A stretch of 7,872 nucleotides of DNA from Alphaproteobacteria bacterium (GTDB lineage Bacteria > Pseudomonadota > Alphaproteobacteria > Sphingomonadales > Sphingomonadaceae): the NCBI GenBank assembly GCA_016650315.1, contig JAENVZ010000261.1, positions 1 to 7,872 on the forward strand, written 5' to 3'. The notes under the pieces were generated by a model. That model searched no databases. It was given only the letters and a program-made list of their open reading frames with translations, and was not told the DNA's origin. Position 1 is the first letter of the stretch, and every line of letters starts with the position of its first letter. The translations under genes were made by a program, and so were the position numbers. This document shows, piece after piece, positions 6,819 to 7,872 of this stretch.

Positions 6819-7385
6819 TTACAGGCCAAGGCGGCTACGCACTGCGTTCACCAGCACATTGAGTCGCATCAGCGTTTCATAGGCGGCATCGCCGGCAAAG
6901 GCGAGCCAGCGGTGCGCGAGCATCACCGTATCGAATTCATCGCCATGCAAAACCAGCAGCTTGCGCCCGTCTGCGGTCTCATGCAGCGCCTTACGCCGGA
7001 TTTCGACGCCGCCGAAGTTGAGGCCGGTGAACTGACGGAACATTTCATCATGGTTGCCCGGAATATAAACGATCCGCGTGCCGCGCTTTGCCCGCTTCAA
7101 TATCCGCCAGACGATGTCATTATGCGCGGCGGGCCAGTAAAACCGCTTTTTCAGCCGCCAGCCATCGATAATGTCGCCGACCAGATACAGGGTCTGGCTA
7201 TCGACATTATCGAGAAAGTCGATGAGCATTTCGGCATTGCAGCCCCGTGTGCCCAGATGAATGTCGGAAATCCAGATCGTTCGGTATGAACGGCGACCGC
7301 TCCCAACCGGTTCTGGATGATACGGCGCGCTGTTGCTGAAATCGTCGATGTCAGCACCAAATGACAATCGCGTAATCGCGTCCAT
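6819..7385 (-). CDS. N-terminal fragment of the PlcP-like phosphoesterase
   Basis: 188 residues ending ...AVRSRLGL before the TAA. It holds four of the five metallophosphoesterase blocks (DIH, GDIID, GNHD, LHGD) but lacks the final GHIH. The first 30 residues are poorly conserved and unstructured-looking, with no signal peptide. If made alone it should bind metal incompletely and is likely inactive. Confidence 0.6.
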   Translation of the reverse strand: MDAITRLSFGADIDDFSNSAPYHPEPVGSGRRSYRTIWISDIHLGTRGCNAEMLIDFLDNVDSQTLYLVGDIIDGWRLKKRFYWPAAHNDIVWRILKRAKRGTRIVYIPGNHDEMFRQFTGLNFGGVEIRRKALHETADGRKLLVLHGDEFDTVMLAHRWLAFAGDAAYETLMRLNVLVNAVRSRLGL

Positions 7386-7420
7386 AGTAATCCCCAAAGC
7401 GTCTTGCCTCGGGACCAGAT

Positions 7421-7461
7421 ATTTAACGCTGCAATGTTACAATTTAACTTGGAATATGACG
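7421..7461 (-). promoter_or_regulatory. Possible promoter with PHO-box-like half-sites upstream of plcP
   Basis: On the minus strand CGTCATA (7461-7455) and TGTAACAT (7441-7434) resemble PhoB half-sites, and an A/T-rich -10-like TTAAAT (7426-7421) follows 7 bases after the second. The half-sites are not at the canonical 11-bp spacing, so this is suggestive only. It lies 36-76 bases before the ATG. Confidence 0.27.
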
Positions 7462-7492
7462 ATTTTGCTACGGTTTTCGGGAATCCTCATAC

Positions 7493-7520
7493 CGTCGCCC
7501 CTGCGAAGGCGGGGGCGACG
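7493..7520 (-). repeat. REP-like palindrome, possible 3' end signal of the oxidoreductase gene
   Basis: CGTCGCCCC (7493-7501) pairs perfectly with GGGGCGACG (7512-7520) around the loop TGCGAAGGCG. The GCGAAGGC loop with C- and G-rich arms is typical of dispersed REP-like elements in sphingomonads and other proteobacteria (from memory). It sits 8 bases past the oxidoreductase stop and lacks a T-run on the minus strand, so it is better seen as a REP that may stabilise the mRNA end than as a classical terminator. Confidence 0.68.
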
Positions 7521-7528
7521 AAAATGAA

Positions 7529-7872
7529 TCATACCATCAGTATGATCTTCCCCACATGCTCCCCTGCCTCCATCCGGGCATGGGCAGCGGCGGCCTGTGC
7601 CAGTGGAAAGGCGCGATCCATGACTGGATGCAATTTGCCATCTTCGACAAAGGGCCACACGACCCGCGAGATCTCCTCTGCAACCAGCGTCTTGAAGGAG
7701 ACCGAGCGCGGTCGCAGCGTCGATCCTGTCAGGGTCAGTCGCCTCTGCATAATTTCCAAAAGAGGAATTTCCGTCTTCACGCCACGCTGCGTCGCAATGG
7801 AAACATGCCGGCCATCCTCCGCCATGCAGGCAAGGTTGCGCGGCACATAATCGCCGCCGACCATGTCCAGCA
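7529..7872 (-). CDS. Quinone oxidoreductase-like MDR protein, C-terminal part (runs off window)
   Basis: The last 114 residues of a medium-chain dehydrogenase/reductase of the NAD(P)H:quinone oxidoreductase (QOR) group. The visible part begins LDMVGGDYVPRNL, which in this family closes the nucleotide-binding Rossmann domain. It then shows the GRHVSIATQRG strand-turn, the LTGSTLRPRS loop and the closing AHARMEAGEHVGKIIL motif that is characteristic of QOR/PIG3-like proteins. The frame is open to the window edge, so the ATG at 7862-7864 is internal. The true start, the N-terminal catalytic domain and any zinc ligands are outside the window. QOR members are usually zinc-free and use NADPH to reduce quinones or other enones. 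It ends 143 bases before the plcP start, with a REP-like hairpin between, so the two are probably separate units. Confidence 0.9.
   Translation of the reverse strand, partial: LDMVGGDYVPRNLACMAEDGRHVSIATQRGVKTEIPLLEIMQRRLTLTGSTLRPRSVSFKTLVAEEISRVVWPFVEDGKLHPVMDRAFPLAQAAAAHARMEAGEHVGKIILMV

Larger units (their letters stand above)
6510..7385 (-). pseudogene. plcP: PlcP-like metallophosphoesterase interrupted by an in-frame TAA
   Basis: The reading frame from ATG 7383-7385 to TGA 6510-6512 would encode 291 residues, the normal size for this family, but codon 189 is TAA (6819-6821). Frame and similarity are intact on both sides, so this is a single-codon interruption and not a frameshift. Metal-site motifs, numbered across the stop: DIH (41-43), GDIID (70-74), GNHD (110-113), LHGD (146-149) and GHIH (230-233, after the stop). 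Intact homologues read RLGLxYWSLS here, with x a sense codon. Databases often call the family UDP-2,3-diacylglucosamine diphosphatase; the sequence and the coupled GT4 gene fit the phospholipase C PlcP better. An ATG start is preferred over the TTG at 7397 because GGGGA lies just upstream. Whether it is truly inactive is unknown: sequence error or two-piece expression are alternatives. Confidence 0.83.

Noticed and set aside
6801..6821. Frameshift as the cause of the split phosphoesterase
   Set aside because: The gap between the TAA and the downstream ATG is 18 bases, a multiple of three, and YWSLSK reads through in the same frame. The lesion is a stop codon, not an indel.
6819..6821. Selenocysteine or pyrrolysine recoding at the internal stop
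   Set aside because: The codon is TAA; known recoding uses TGA or TAG. The position is variable in the family and not catalytic.
6510..7385. Calling the gene lpxH (lipid A biosynthesis)
   Set aside because: Alphaproteobacteria generally use LpxI for this step, and the coupled GT4 gene fits a PlcP-type role better. Only a phylogeny could settle it.
7386..7397. TTG at 7397 as the plcP start
   Set aside because: It would place the GGGGA ribosome-binding site inside the coding sequence. The ATG at 7385 is correctly spaced behind it.
1..7872. CRISPR array, tRNA/rRNA genes, insertion sequences, phage or toxin-antitoxin genes
   Set aside because: Scanned for regularly spaced repeats, cloverleaf-like segments, transposase or integrase motifs and paired small ORFs on both strands. 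None was found.

Overview
The window looks like a chromosomal segment from an alphaproteobacterium, most likely a sphingomonad (Sphingobium/Sphingomonas type). The evidence is moderately high GC, a DUF1013/TrcR protein (a family essentially confined to Alphaproteobacteria), the coupled metallophosphoesterase and GT4 glycosyltransferase pair, and two extragenic palindromes that resemble repeats common in this group. The genus is inference; no rRNA or other marker gene is present. Every gene I can support lies on the minus strand, so transcription runs from high to low coordinates. The many plus-strand ORFs are antisense shadows. No gene-free stretch exceeds about 185 bases.

Layout in transcription order: (1) the 3' end of a quinone oxidoreductase of the MDR superfamily, followed by a REP-like hairpin; (2) a PlcP-like metallophosphoesterase interrupted by an in-frame TAA, overlapping by ATGA (3) a GT4 glycosyltransferase; (4) a DUF1013/TrcR-type regulator with a GTG start and a strong ribosome-binding site; (5) a long-chain acyl-CoA ligase (FadD type); (6) peptide-methionine (S)-S-oxide reductase MsrA; (7) a 106-bp composite of two hairpins in the intergenic space; (8) a small predicted lipoprotein; (9) PmbA/TldE; (10) the N-terminal two thirds or so of an inositol-monophosphatase/CysQ-family phosphatase that overlaps the end of pmbA.

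The most interesting item is the phosphoesterase and glycosyltransferase pair. Automatic annotation tends to call the first gene UDP-2,3-diacylglucosamine diphosphatase (LpxH-like). Its sequence and its coupling to a GT4 enzyme fit better with the PlcP/Agt lipid-remodelling module known from Sinorhizobium, Agrobacterium and marine bacteria, in which PlcP turns phospholipids into diacylglycerol and Agt glycosylates it under phosphate starvation. In this copy a TAA at 6819-6821 separates four metal-site motifs from the last one (GHIH), while the reading frame on both sides is otherwise intact. That points to a very recent nonsense mutation, a sequence error, or expression as two pieces.

The remaining genes are housekeeping: fatty-acid activation, methionine-sulfoxide repair, peptide processing and small-molecule phosphate-ester hydrolysis. 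I see no CRISPR array, tRNA, rRNA, insertion sequence or phage gene. I did not find convincing evidence of a wholly undescribed system.
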